From the NCBI GenBank assembly GCA_016742095.1, contig JACVCJ010000032.1, positions 1 to 41,089 on the forward strand: a stretch of 41,089 bases of DNA. The letters run 5' to 3'. Numbering within the stretch: the stretch's first letter is position 1; every line of letters begins with the position of its first letter. Made by a program: the position numbers and the translations under genes. Shown one piece after another: positions 7,784 through 17,223 of the stretch. A model generated the notes under the pieces. The model had not been told where the DNA came from and did no database searches. It was given only the letters and a program-made list of their open reading frames with translations. This DNA comes from Bacteroidia bacterium (GTDB lineage: Bacteria > Bacteroidota > Bacteroidia > CAIKAF01).

Positions 7784-8428
7784 TTATTTGATCACTTTCA
7801 CGCCGGGGAATTTCGTTTTATCAAAGGTAAAGGTGGCATCCGTTACAGACACGTTCGGGGTGAGTAATTTTACCGTGTAGGTATACGTACTTCCGTTGCG
7901 GCCTTTTACCACGGCTTTTTTCACGGTAGAGCCAGCCTCGTCGATATAGATCGTTACAATGGTGAAGTCCTTTTTCTTGGGCTCCAGCGGGTACAGATCG
8001 ATCACGGTGAGCTTTTTACCGCCTGTGGTCTCTTCTTTTACCCATTTCTGCTTAAAGCCTTTCTCGTGCAGGGTAAGAATGGTGGTAGGCGTAATGGCAT
8101 CTTCTTCCTGGTCGTCGGTACTTTCTACATTGGCTTCGTTATTGGCCTTGTTGTAGGTGGTAATGTTCTTACCGTCGCAGAAAATTTCCTGTCCGGCAAA
8201 GCTCAGGTAGTATTTATCGCCTTTTACGGTGAGTTCACCTTCTTTTTTCTGGGGAGTCTGCGAATTGGGCATCGCAAGCTCATACGAGAACGATACCTTA
8301 TACGAAGTATAGCCTTTTACTTTTGCGCTTACTTTATCGAGCACGGCTTTAGCCTTGGGATCGACCTGGGCATTGAGAGAAAGCACGGCTGTAAAAGCGA
8401 GCAGAAGACTGAAGACAGATGTTTTCAT
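7784..8428 (-). CDS. lolA: LolA-like outer membrane lipoprotein carrier
   Basis: The protein has about 214 residues, with a clear Sec signal peptide (MKTSVFSLLLAF to LNAQ) and then the LolA fold: an early helix with DKVSAKVKGYTSYKVSFSYE, a chain of strands including GDKYYLSFAGQEIFCDGKNITTY, and an ending FTFDKTKFPGVKV. LolA proteins carry lipoproteins across the periplasm from the LolCDE exporter to the outer membrane. An in-frame ATG four codons upstream (8440) is possible, but the start at 8428 gives the cleaner signal peptide. The gene follows ftsK after a short gap, an arrangement widely seen in Bacteroidetes, and is closed by a strong hairpin terminator. Confidence 0.88.
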   Translation of the reverse strand: MKTSVFSLLLAFTAVLSLNAQVDPKAKAVLDKVSAKVKGYTSYKVSFSYELAMPNSQTPQKKEGELTVKGDKYYLSFAGQEIFCDGKNITTYNKANNEANVESTDDQEEDAITPTTILTLHEKGFKQKWVKEETTGGKKLTVIDLYPLEPKKKDFTIVTIYIDEAGSTVKKAVVKGRNGSTYTYTVKLLTPNVSVTDATFTFDKTKFPGVKVIK

Positions 8429-8466
8429 AGTTATTGACATGAATTAAGTTCGACAAAATTGAGCAA

Positions 8467-11223
8467 TTACTTCAACGTATCCAAAAAGTGTTCCAAACTT
8501 ACTTCATCGGGGATGAGCACCTGACGGGGCTTACTGCCCTCATTCGGGCCTACAATGCCGGCTGCCTCGAGTTGGTCCATCAGGCGGCCCGCCCGGTTAT
8601 AACCTAATTTTAACCTTCTCTGCAACATCGAAGTACTTCCCTGCTGGGTGGAAACAATGATCCGTGCCGCATCTTCGAACAGGGCATCCTTGTCGTTCAC
8701 GGAGAACTCGGTATTGCCGCCGGAATTTTCCTCGCCGTAGTATTCAGGCAGTTCAAAGGCAGATGGATACCCGCGCTGATCGCCGATGAACTCGGTAAGC
8801 GTATCCACTTCGGGCGTATCCACAAAGGCACACTGCAGGCGTATGAGGTCGCTGCCCAGGGAAAGCAGCATATCCCCGCGACCGATGAGCTGTTCGGCAC
8901 CGCCGGAATCAAGAATGGTACGGCTGTCTACCTTGGACGACACGCGGAAAGCGATCCGCGCCGGGAAGTTGGCCTTGATGGTACCGGTAATGATGTTCAC
9001 CGAAGGGCGCTGTGTGGCAATAATAAGGTGTATACCGATGGCACGGGCCAGCTGGGCCAGACGGGCAATGGGCAGTTCCACCTCTTTACCGGCCGTCATG
9101 ATGAGATCGGCAAACTCGTCCACCACCAGCACAATATAGGGCAGGTAGCGGTGTCCCTTGTTGGGATTGAGGCGGCGGGCCTGGAACTTGGGGTTGTATT
9201 CCTTGATGTTACGCACGCCGGCGTCCTTCAGCAGTTCGTAACGCTGGTCCATCTCGATACAGAGGGAGTTCAGTGTATTGATCACCTTCTGGGTATTGGT
9301 AATGATGGCCTCTTCTTCGCCCGGCAGCTTGGCCAGGTAGTGCCGCTCGATCTTGTTGAACAGCGTAAGTTCCACCTTTTTAGGGTCTACCAGCACAAAC
9401 TTGAGCTGCGAAGGATGCTTCATGTACAGCAGCGATACCAGTATAGCGTTCAGTCCCACCGATTTACCCTGCCCCGTGGCACCGGCCATGAGCAGGTGCG
9501 GCATTTTGGCCAGGTCGGCCACATAGGTTTCGTTGCTGATGGTCTTACCCAGCCCGATGGGCAGGTCGTACTGCGATTTGGCGAATTTCTCCGAGGTGAT
9601 CACACTGCGCATGCTCACCACTTCGGGGGTCTGGTTGGGCACTTCGATACCGATGGTCCCCTTGCCCGGTATGGGCGCAATGATGCGTATACCCAGGGCC
9701 GCCAGGCTCAGGGCTATGTCGTCTTCCAGGTTCTTGATCTTGCTGATGCGTACACCCGGGGCCGGTATAATTTCGTACAGGGTAACAGTGGGGCCTACGG
9801 TGGCTTTGATCTGGTCGATCTGGATATTGTAATTGTTCAGGGTGCCTACAATGCGGTCCTTATTGGCCTCCAGCTCTTCTTTATTGATGCGGATGCCGCC
9901 ACTGCCGTGTTCCTGCAATATCTCGGCCTCCGGCATACGGAAGTGCGGCAGGTCCAGCGTAGGATCGAAAGGATCGAGCGAAATATCGCCGTGGGTCAGC
10001 GGATCGATGGGATTTAGCTCGGCCACCTGCTCCTCTTCCACCGCTTGTTCAATGGTAAAGGCGGGCTCTTCGGCCGTTTTCGGGGTAAGCGGCTTTGTTT
10101 CGGTCTTCGGCAGGTCGAACACGAATTCTTCGGCGGCCGGTTTTTCTGCTTCGGGCAGTATTTCTGTCACGGTATCCGCGATCACGGGCGGTATTTCCGT
10201 TACGGGCGGAATGATCGGCGGTACGAACGGTTCCGGGACAATGTCCTCCTCCTCTGCTTCGTCGAGCACTTCTTCCACATGTTTCGAAAAACCGGGGTCT
10301 TCCTCTTCGGTAGTTTCTTCTTCCTGTCCGGCGATCAGTTCATCGGCAAAGGCCCGTACTTTTTCTGCATTGGCCGATCTTTCGTTCTCTTCCACCACGA
10401 AGGGATCTTCTTCCACCGAAGGTTCAAAAGGCACAAAATCGTCCTTCTTTTTATGCGGGGCGAACATATTGGCGGCCATCTGGGCGGCTTCGGCCATACG
10501 TTCTTCTTCCGTCAGTTCCGCTTCTTCTTCAGGCTCGGGCCTGCTGCGGCCTTTGGGTTTCCATTTTTCCCAGAAGGTGTTCACAAAACCGAAGGACATA
10601 TTGAAGGCGATAATGGCATAGATACCGATGCTGATGATCAGGGCCATCCAGAGGCCCAGGCGGCCGATCCAGCCGGAGATCAGTTCTTCCATGCCCCAGC
10701 CGAACTTACCGTGCAGTACGTCAAAGGCACTGCCGTCGGGGATCATGGCGGCCAGCAGCGTGCTGAGCCATACATAGCCGCCGAGCGACATCACCAGCAG
10801 TTTGGGCTGACTGATGTAGCGCGTACCCGTAAGCAGGTTGAGGCCCGTAAAAAAGGCCAGCGGCACCAGGATAAAAGCCCCCAGTCCCAGGTGCATAACA
10901 GCGTAGTACGACACCAGCGCGCCCGCTTTACCGGCCCAGTTCTTCACCGGACCTTCGGCATCGCCCTGGGTAAAGCTCTGATCGTAGGTATGCGTAAAAT
11001 AGAACGACAGGAAGGATACGGCCAGGAACAGCGAAAACGCTACCAGCAACAGCCCGGTGATCTTCCAGGTACGTTCGTCGCGCAGGGTTTTGCGCAGGGC
11101 GGAATCCTTCTTCGGTCTCGACTCTTTTTTAGCTTTGGATGCGCTTTTGGCTGCGGATTTCGGGGCGGGCTTCTCCTCTTCCTTTTCCCTGGGTTTGTTC
11201 CTGTATGTATTCTGTTTTGCCAT
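8467..11223 (-). CDS. ftsK: FtsK/SpoIIIE family DNA translocase
   Basis: The protein has 918 residues. Four membrane helices lie within residues 55-210, after a Lys-rich N-terminus. A long acidic, Pro/Glu-rich linker (about 225-425) follows. The motor has a Walker A GATGQGKS at 581-588 and a Walker B IVLVVDEFAD at 697-706. The C-terminal gamma winged-helix domain (about 850-918) holds STSMLQRRLKLGYNRAGRLM, which reads orienting sequences on the chromosome. FtsK pumps DNA toward dif at the septum and activates XerCD recombination. A -7 box TATTTTTG lies at 11266-11273. The gene heads an operon with lolA. Confidence 0.97.
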   Translation of the reverse strand: MAKQNTYRNKPREKEEEKPAPKSAAKSASKAKKESRPKKDSALRKTLRDERTWKITGLLLVAFSLFLAVSFLSFYFTHTYDQSFTQGDAEGPVKNWAGKAGALVSYYAVMHLGLGAFILVPLAFFTGLNLLTGTRYISQPKLLVMSLGGYVWLSTLLAAMIPDGSAFDVLHGKFGWGMEELISGWIGRLGLWMALIISIGIYAIIAFNMSFGFVNTFWEKWKPKGRSRPEPEEEAELTEEERMAEAAQMAANMFAPHKKKDDFVPFEPSVEEDPFVVEENERSANAEKVRAFADELIAGQEEETTEEEDPGFSKHVEEVLDEAEEEDIVPEPFVPPIIPPVTEIPPVIADTVTEILPEAEKPAAEEFVFDLPKTETKPLTPKTAEEPAFTIEQAVEEEQVAELNPIDPLTHGDISLDPFDPTLDLPHFRMPEAEILQEHGSGGIRINKEELEANKDRIVGTLNNYNIQIDQIKATVGPTVTLYEIIPAPGVRISKIKNLEDDIALSLAALGIRIIAPIPGKGTIGIEVPNQTPEVVSMRSVITSEKFAKSQYDLPIGLGKTISNETYVADLAKMPHLLMAGATGQGKSVGLNAILVSLLYMKHPSQLKFVLVDPKKVELTLFNKIERHYLAKLPGEEEAIITNTQKVINTLNSLCIEMDQRYELLKDAGVRNIKEYNPKFQARRLNPNKGHRYLPYIVLVVDEFADLIMTAGKEVELPIARLAQLARAIGIHLIIATQRPSVNIITGTIKANFPARIAFRVSSKVDSRTILDSGGAEQLIGRGDMLLSLGSDLIRLQCAFVDTPEVDTLTEFIGDQRGYPSAFELPEYYGEENSGGNTEFSVNDKDALFEDAARIIVSTQQGSTSMLQRRLKLGYNRAGRLMDQLEAAGIVGPNEGSKPRQVLIPDEVSLEHFLDTLK

Positions 11224-11265
11224 GTTTCTTGTCGTTCGGTCCGCTAATGCACAGATTAGCGCTTA

Positions 11266-11273
11266 CAAAAATA
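11266..11273 (-). promoter_or_regulatory. -7 promoter box TATTTTTG for ftsK
   Basis: Exact TAnnTTTG match on the minus strand, leaving a leader of roughly 35-40 nt before the ftsK ATG at 11223. Confidence 0.5.
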
Positions 11274-11388
11274 GAAGGCCTGGGAAGGAAAATAACGCCG
11301 GAAGGGCACAGAATATGCAACACGAAATGTTAATAAACCCCAAAGCAGCCGCCCGGTAAGATAATACGGCAGATTGCAGAAAAATTCG

Positions 11389-11396
11389 TACCTTTG
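11389..11396 (+). promoter_or_regulatory. -7 promoter box TACCTTTG for the ABC-F gene
   Basis: Exact TAnnTTTG match, in the form TACCTTTGCACC that is especially frequent in Bacteroidetes promoters. It ends 27 nt before the ATG at 11424. The best upstream TTG (11374-11376) is closer than the usual 19-21 bp. Confidence 0.65.
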
Positions 11397-11420
11397 CACC
11401 CTCAAATCGAATCTTTTTAA

Positions 11421-13049
<1,629 letters not shown>

Positions 13050-13083
13050 CCCCACAGACAGTTTTTACGTATACTATTATAGG

Positions 13084-13110
13084 GCGCTTCCGGACGGAGG
13101 CGCTTTTTTT
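13084..13110 (+). terminator. Rho-independent terminator of the ABC-F gene
   Basis: GCGCTTCC/GGAGGCGC stem of eight pairs with one G-U, GGAC loop, then seven T. It lies 35 bp past the stop codon. Confidence 0.9.
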
Positions 13111-13193
13111 ATGCGAAAAACCGGGCCTGCTTCATGCAAACCCGGTCTTCTCTGTGTTTGTTCGAAAAAATAAAAGCGAAAGGTGTTACGGTT

Positions 13194-13775
13194 TTAGTGC
13201 TCCCATTGGAGACCGGCCACGTCAAACTCGATGATCTTGGTTCCCTCGTTGAAGAAAGGCGCTTCGATCTTCAGCTTTTTGGCTTTCTTCAGTTTGGAAA
13301 TGAACTTGGAGGCATTGGAGAAGAAGATGATGTCAGAACTGCCGTCGGAGGCCGAACCGTATGAAAAGCGGGTGCCGGTCTCATCGTCGAACTTCACCAT
13401 GCAGGCCTTGCTGAAGCCGAAGCTGGTGAGGAACTGGCCCTTGCTTACGGACAGCGTTACTTCGTTCTTTTTGCCCAGGTTGCGTATGGTAAGGTCAAAG
13501 GTGGAACCACCCTGGTAGGGAAAATCGAAATCGATGGTATTGGTGGATGTGGTGGTGGTCCAGAACTGGTCCTTATTGGTCATTTCGTCCTTGCGCTGAC
13601 CATAGTCCCAGTTTTCTTTCGGTTTGGGCTTGGCTTTGGGGCTATCCGAAGCGCTGGCCGGAGAAGAAGAAGAGGACGAAGACGAAGAGGAAGACGACTT
13701 ATCTTTAGAGCTGGCAACGGCCAGTACCATAAATGCGCTTATCGCAAGCAGGGAGAGCAGGTTTTTCTTTTTCAT
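13194..13775 (-). CDS. Secreted Ser-rich-linker protein of unknown function
   Basis: The protein has 193 residues. An N-terminal signal sequence (about 1-22) is followed by a run of twelve serines and then a Ser/Ala/Pro/Lys linker to about residue 55. The remaining domain begins WDYGQRKDEMTNKDQFW and ends TKIIEFDVAGLQW. This pattern (W-Y-x-x-K/R-D-E-M, a TNTIDFDFPYQGG stretch, a KGQF motif, a Phe-Asp pair and a closing EFDVAGLQW) resembles a family of small periplasmic proteins seen as hypothetical proteins in Proteobacteria. I cannot give it a function. The upstream gene overlaps its start by 4 bp, so the two are translationally coupled. Confidence 0.75.
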   Translation of the reverse strand: MKKKNLLSLLAISAFMVLAVASSKDKSSSSSSSSSSSSPASASDSPKAKPKPKENWDYGQRKDEMTNKDQFWTTTTSTNTIDFDFPYQGGSTFDLTIRNLGKKNEVTLSVSKGQFLTSFGFSKACMVKFDDETGTRFSYGSASDGSSDIIFFSNASKFISKLKKAKKLKIEAPFFNEGTKIIEFDVAGLQWEH

Positions 13776-14116
13776 AGCTGTGTATTGTTTGTTTTAAATT
13801 GAAAGTACGGATTCAGGAAAAGGGCCAGTCCGGCGGCCAGGAAATAGGCCAGTACATCGCCGGGGTCTGCCGTGCCGGCAACCAGACCGGTTTTCTGCAG
13901 CGCTTCGAACAGCACAAAGGATAAGAACAGGAACAGCAGCCATCCCCGGTGCGGGCTACGGTCCCAGATAAGCAGAATGGCCGAGGTACAGGCATAGGCC
14001 CAGAGCGCGTCGGGCACATAATTACGCAGCAGGGCCGGCAGGGGCAGCAGGTACAGCAGCACACCCAGGCCCAGGGGCACGAACAGGTTCAGGAAAATAT
14101 CGGCCGTCCGTTGCAT
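13772..14116 (-). CDS. Small four-helix membrane protein of unknown function
   Basis: The protein has 114 residues with four hydrophobic segments (about 6-28, 36-50, 57-72 and 85-103). A polar pair DRSPHRG lies between helices 2 and 3. The general build recalls small VanZ-like or DUF-type inner membrane proteins, but no diagnostic motif is present. Its stop overlaps the start of the Ser-rich secreted protein by 4 bp. The start at 14116 is the only reasonable ATG. Confidence 0.65.
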   Translation of the reverse strand: MQRTADIFLNLFVPLGLGVLLYLLPLPALLRNYVPDALWAYACTSAILLIWDRSPHRGWLLFLFLSFVLFEALQKTGLVAGTADPGDVLAYFLAAGLALFLNPYFQFKTNNTQL

Positions 14117-14389
14117 GCCTTCAGCAGGTAAACAGATTGGTGGTAAAAGACTTCACAGCCCGGAAAAAGTATATACAGGGAGCAGGTGTGTGCATAGTGA
14201 TGTAAGGCATTCGTGTGTTTACTGCAGATCAGTGCCGGCAAATATAAAGAGGCGCTATGCCGGAGCAGCCCTCAACAAAGGAGCGGCTCTTTCCATGTCA
14301 TTAACGGCGGCTTTCAACGAATAACCGGTATGCGTGCACGGGTACCTTGTCAGTGGCTGTAAAAAGGAATAAAAAAGTAAACTATATGT

Positions 14390-14444
14390 CCTGAAAAGGA
14401 CCTGAAAATCTCTATCCGGAAGCAAAAAACGGTCCCTTTTCAGG
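14390..14444. repeat. Inverted repeat CCTGAAAAGGACC / GGTCCCTTTTCAGG
   Basis: The arms at 14390-14402 and 14431-14444 are complementary apart from one bulged C, with a 28-nt spacer. There is no following T-run, so it is not a classical terminator. It could be an operator pair or a structured RNA. Confidence 0.55.
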
Positions 14445-14488
14445 GTATTGAACTATTCGATCTGCCGAAGTATTTTGCCCTCATTTTA

Positions 14489-14539
14489 AACGTTCGTTAA
14501 AAATATACCTACGTTCATTAACAAAATACCTACGTTCCT
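14489..14539 (+). promoter_or_regulatory. Three LytTR-type binding boxes at exact 21-bp spacing
   Basis: The boxes are AACGTTCGT (14489-14497), TACGTTCAT (14510-14518) and TACGTTCCT (14531-14539). The first two fit every position of the consensus I know for LytTR response regulators, [TA][AC][CA]GTTN[AG][TG]; the third misses one. The 21-bp period equals two helical turns, as for AgrA/ComE-type sites. The first two 21-bp units match at 17 of 21 bases. They lie 68-118 bp before the start of the T9SS cargo gene. Confidence 0.6.
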
Positions 14540-14606
14540 ATATTTCAACTTGACCGGCATTTACAAAAATTGGACATTGCTGTACTAATTTAAACTATTT
14601 ACTCTT

Positions 14607-15815
14607 ATGAAAAAAAGAAGCCTACTTCTGAGTGTGCTGACATTTTGCATCATGCATCTTGCATCGGCACAGGTCATCTCCCCGCAGCAATGTCAGGGTA
14701 TCTGTTCACAGATCGACATGAATATCGGGCCTCCGAGTAATGGCGGACCGATCACCAATCCCAACTGGTCGTACTCGCACGGCTCGCCCAGTATCGGTCC
14801 CGGCTGGTTCTGGCTCTGGTCCTACAATAATGAGGGCGAAGGTATTAATTTTTCAGGGTACAATTTTGTGGCCGGCCGCCAGTACTGCATCAGCTACCTG
14901 GCCACTACGTCCACGCACGACGGTTCTCCGGCCAATGCCAGCGCAGCATTCAACATTGTGGCCAGCAACGGCCCTGTGGTAGGCATTATCACGGGCGGCG
15001 GCGGTGCCCCGATCCCGGGGATCCCGGGTGGCGCACAGGTGGTGCACAACAAGCCCTGGAGTACGTTCTCCGGCGGCGGCCAGATAGGTAATACCGAATG
15101 GGTTACCTTTACCTTTACAGCTACCAGCAACTTCAACAACCTGTGGTTCTTCCCGTCTTCGCCTACCCTGCCCCAGGTTGAGATACAGGTTTCGCAGCTC
15201 ATTATCTGTGAAATTAACCCCTGCGAGGTGAACTTCTCCGTACAGATCGGTCAGTTCGGCGCTACACAGAGCACCATCGATGTGGTGGCCTGGCCGAATC
15301 CGGGCTATTATTTCTGCAACATGGAGATCTACCGTGAAGGTACCCTGGTGTATTCCGGCTCACCGGTAAGCTATATCGCACCTCCGGGCAACTACCGTGT
15401 ATGCGTTACCTTCTGCAACGAGCAAACCGGCCAGCGCTGCAGAAAATGCTTCGATTTCTGTATCGGTAAGTGGACGTCCTTTACGACCTCTGACCCGGTT
15501 GAATATCCCGACTCTCCAAAAAGCGGACCGATCGGTGCAGGAGACATTCCCGAAAGTACCAAAGAAAAACCGGTGCTGAACGAGCTCCGCATCGCCCCGA
15601 ACCCATCCAATGGAGAGTTCCGCGTGTGCGCCGCTGAAAACAGCATCATCAGCACCCTGGAGATCTACAATGCCGGCGGTGTACTGGTAAAAACCATGAA
15701 AGGCAGCAACAGCAATACCGTACAGGTCTCTATGGATTATGCCCCGGGTATTTACTTTGTAAAAGCCCGTCTGCAGGACGGTAAAGAAATGAATTCCAAG
15801 ATCGTACTGGAATAA
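14607..15815 (+). CDS. T9SS-secreted Cys-rich protein, paralog A
   Basis: The protein has 402 residues. A Sec signal peptide (about 1-22) leads into CQGIC and an N-terminal domain (about 30-205) with MNIGPPSNGGPITNP, SYSHGSP and GRQYCISYL motifs, resembling a jelly-roll binding domain (fold guess only). A second domain (206-290) ends in a dense cysteine cluster, C266, C270, C278, C281 and C285, with TGQRCRKCFDFC. A Pro/Ser linker precedes a C-terminal type IX sorting domain from about residue 328 (IAPNPSNGEF, then APGIYFVKARLQDGKE). It should be exported across the outer membrane and either anchored or released. A close paralog of the same length lies at 17224-18432. Function unknown; adhesion or glycan binding is possible. 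Confidence 0.85.
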   Translation: MKKRSLLLSVLTFCIMHLASAQVISPQQCQGICSQIDMNIGPPSNGGPITNPNWSYSHGSPSIGPGWFWLWSYNNEGEGINFSGYNFVAGRQYCISYLATTSTHDGSPANASAAFNIVASNGPVVGIITGGGGAPIPGIPGGAQVVHNKPWSTFSGGGQIGNTEWVTFTFTATSNFNNLWFFPSSPTLPQVEIQVSQLIICEINPCEVNFSVQIGQFGATQSTIDVVAWPNPGYYFCNMEIYREGTLVYSGSPVSYIAPPGNYRVCVTFCNEQTGQRCRKCFDFCIGKWTSFTTSDPVEYPDSPKSGPIGAGDIPESTKEKPVLNELRIAPNPSNGEFRVCAAENSIISTLEIYNAGGVLVKTMKGSNSNTVQVSMDYAPGIYFVKARLQDGKEMNSKIVLE

Positions 15816-15845
15816 CACGCTTACAGGCATTTCATAAACGAACAG

Positions 15846-15879
15846 AAAACTGTCTCCCGAAACGGAGGCAGTTTTTTTT
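15846..15879 (+). terminator. Rho-independent terminator between paralog A and the DyP gene
   Basis: AAAACTGTCTCC/GGAGGCAGTTTT stem with one G-U pair and a six-base loop, followed by a T-run. It serves paralog A and may also work in the other direction for the convergent DyP gene. Confidence 0.9.
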
Positions 15880-15897
15880 GCTTAAATGCGCTATGCT

Positions 15898-16830
15898 CTA
15901 TCCTGAAAACGCATCCAGCATATCCAATGAAGGTACGAAAAAGAGAGTCCCCGTTTTTGTGGTGCTGAAATCCAGGACCCGGTCATAGTTGCCTTCGGGG
16001 TTACCGATGAACATATTGGTCAACATTTCCTGTACGGTGCTGAATGTGCTTGCATAGCAGATAAAATAAGTGCCCATTTCGTTGCCGGAGACGCTTCCAA
16101 AAGGCATATTGTCGCGCACTACCTTTTTATCATCGCCAATGTTGGCAAGGGCCGTATGAGAATTTTTCGGCTTTACCTCATCGGCCATTTCTATATCCTT
16201 TTCTTTCGTTCTTCCAAATACTTTCTCCTGTTCTTCCACCGGCAGGGCATTCCAGGCATCGAGATCGTGCATATATTTCTGAACAAAAAGATAGCTGCCT
16301 CCTTTATAACGCTCATCCTGCCCGTCAATTACCGCAAAATATTCACGGGCCGCTCCATGCGGGTTTTCCGTACCATCCACGAAACCTAAAACGGAACGAC
16401 TGTCCCAGTAGCGAAACCCCTGCACTTCTACCACGCAGTCGGCAACTTCTTTCATCATACCCGAGATCGCGGCCGACATATCGTAAGCAAGACTTTTCTC
16501 ATCTGCCCGCACATGAAAATGCAGATCGCCCTCCGTCGCCACTGCCGTATGCCTGCTGCCGATTATCGGCTCAAAAGTTTTGAGCTCCCGGGGCAGTGGC
16601 CTGGGTAAATCCAGCTTCAGCCAGGCATCATGGCCAATACCCAGTACACAGCTGGCTTTTGCATCAGGAAAACGGTCGAGGGCCGAATTGTTAAGATTAA
16701 TGACCAGGGCACATACCCGTTGGAATACGGACCTTATCTTTTCCGGCGTGATATTTTTCCTGAAATTCCACACCAGAAAATACGTATTGTTATTCGGATA
16801 ATCAGTTACATTTTGGGGATTAGGTTGCAT
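15898..16830 (-). CDS. DyP-type haem peroxidase (YfeX-like, class B)
   Basis: The protein has 310 residues from the ATG at 16830; a longer in-frame reading to 16926 has no family resemblance. The DyP signature GFVDG is at 149-153 with catalytic Asp152, the proximal haem ligand is His225 in NSHTA, and the distal Arg is R239 ahead of NMPFG. Spacing and length fit the cytosolic YfeX/TyrA-like class; no Tat or Sec signal is present. Such enzymes use H2O2 to oxidise dyes, phenolics or porphyrinogens and are sometimes encapsulin cargo, but no encapsulin gene is nearby. The gene is inverted between two T9SS cargo paralogs. A TAAATTTG -7 box lies at 16876-16883, giving a leader of about 40 nt. Confidence 0.93.
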   Translation of the reverse strand: MQPNPQNVTDYPNNNTYFLVWNFRKNITPEKIRSVFQRVCALVINLNNSALDRFPDAKASCVLGIGHDAWLKLDLPRPLPRELKTFEPIIGSRHTAVATEGDLHFHVRADEKSLAYDMSAAISGMMKEVADCVVEVQGFRYWDSRSVLGFVDGTENPHGAAREYFAVIDGQDERYKGGSYLFVQKYMHDLDAWNALPVEEQEKVFGRTKEKDIEMADEVKPKNSHTALANIGDDKKVVRDNMPFGSVSGNEMGTYFICYASTFSTVQEMLTNMFIGNPEGNYDRVLDFSTTKTGTLFFVPSLDMLDAFSG

Positions 16831-16875
16831 GAGATACCATTTAAAAATTAAATTTTTACATAATAGGTTATCGCA

Positions 16876-16883
16876 CAAATTTA
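16876..16883 (-). promoter_or_regulatory. -7 promoter box TAAATTTG for the DyP gene
   Basis: Exact TAnnTTTG match on the minus strand, 45 nt before the chosen ATG. It supports the start at 16830 over the longer reading, because the box lies inside that longer frame. Confidence 0.5.
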
Positions 16884-17223
16884 ATCTTTTCATCAGTATA
16901 TTGCCGCACGGCTCAACAGGCAACAAGAGCGCCCCTCCGGGGTTTGAAGAACGGACGTTTTACCATTTCTGTCGCTTTCTTTATTCTTCCGGCTAACGGC
17001 TCTTCCTCCCTCATGTAAATAACTGTATACCAAAAGTGTACATATACATTGAAAGACCTGCATCCTGTTTTCAGACTTTTTCAGCCATTCGGAATATACG
17101 GAACGTACGTTTCTATAATTTCTGTCCACTTTCGTTCATAAACCATTCACGTTCATACATTTTAACCTCTCAATTCCATTCAAAAGCGGAACTTTCTTTC
17201 CTTAATCAAACAAAAACCTGAAC
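16884..17223. other. 340-bp intergenic region upstream of paralog B
   Basis: No coding sequence is supported. It separates the divergent DyP and paralog B genes. GTTC-type boxes resembling those before paralog A cluster at 17106-17156. A clear -7 box for paralog B was not found. Confidence 0.6.
17106..17156 (+). promoter_or_regulatory. Weaker LytTR-like boxes before paralog B
   Basis: TACGTTTCT (17106-17114), TTCGTTCAT (17131-17139) and CACGTTCAT (17148-17156) each miss one position of the LytTR consensus. Spacings are 25 and 17 bp, not the 21 bp seen before paralog A. The shared CGTTCAT core suggests common ancestry or control but is not proof. Confidence 0.35.

Larger units (their letters stand above)
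14117..14606. other. 490-bp intergenic regulatory region between divergent units
   Basis: No convincing coding sequence. The left part must hold the promoter of the 114-residue membrane protein gene. The right 250 bp hold a 13-bp inverted repeat (14390-14444) and three regularly spaced direct boxes (14489-14539) ahead of the T9SS cargo gene. The region is markedly more AT-rich than the flanking genes from about 14360 on. Confidence 0.7.

Noticed and set aside
16831-16926. 32-codon extension of the DyP peroxidase
   Set aside because: It contains a -7 promoter box and does not resemble DyP N-termini.
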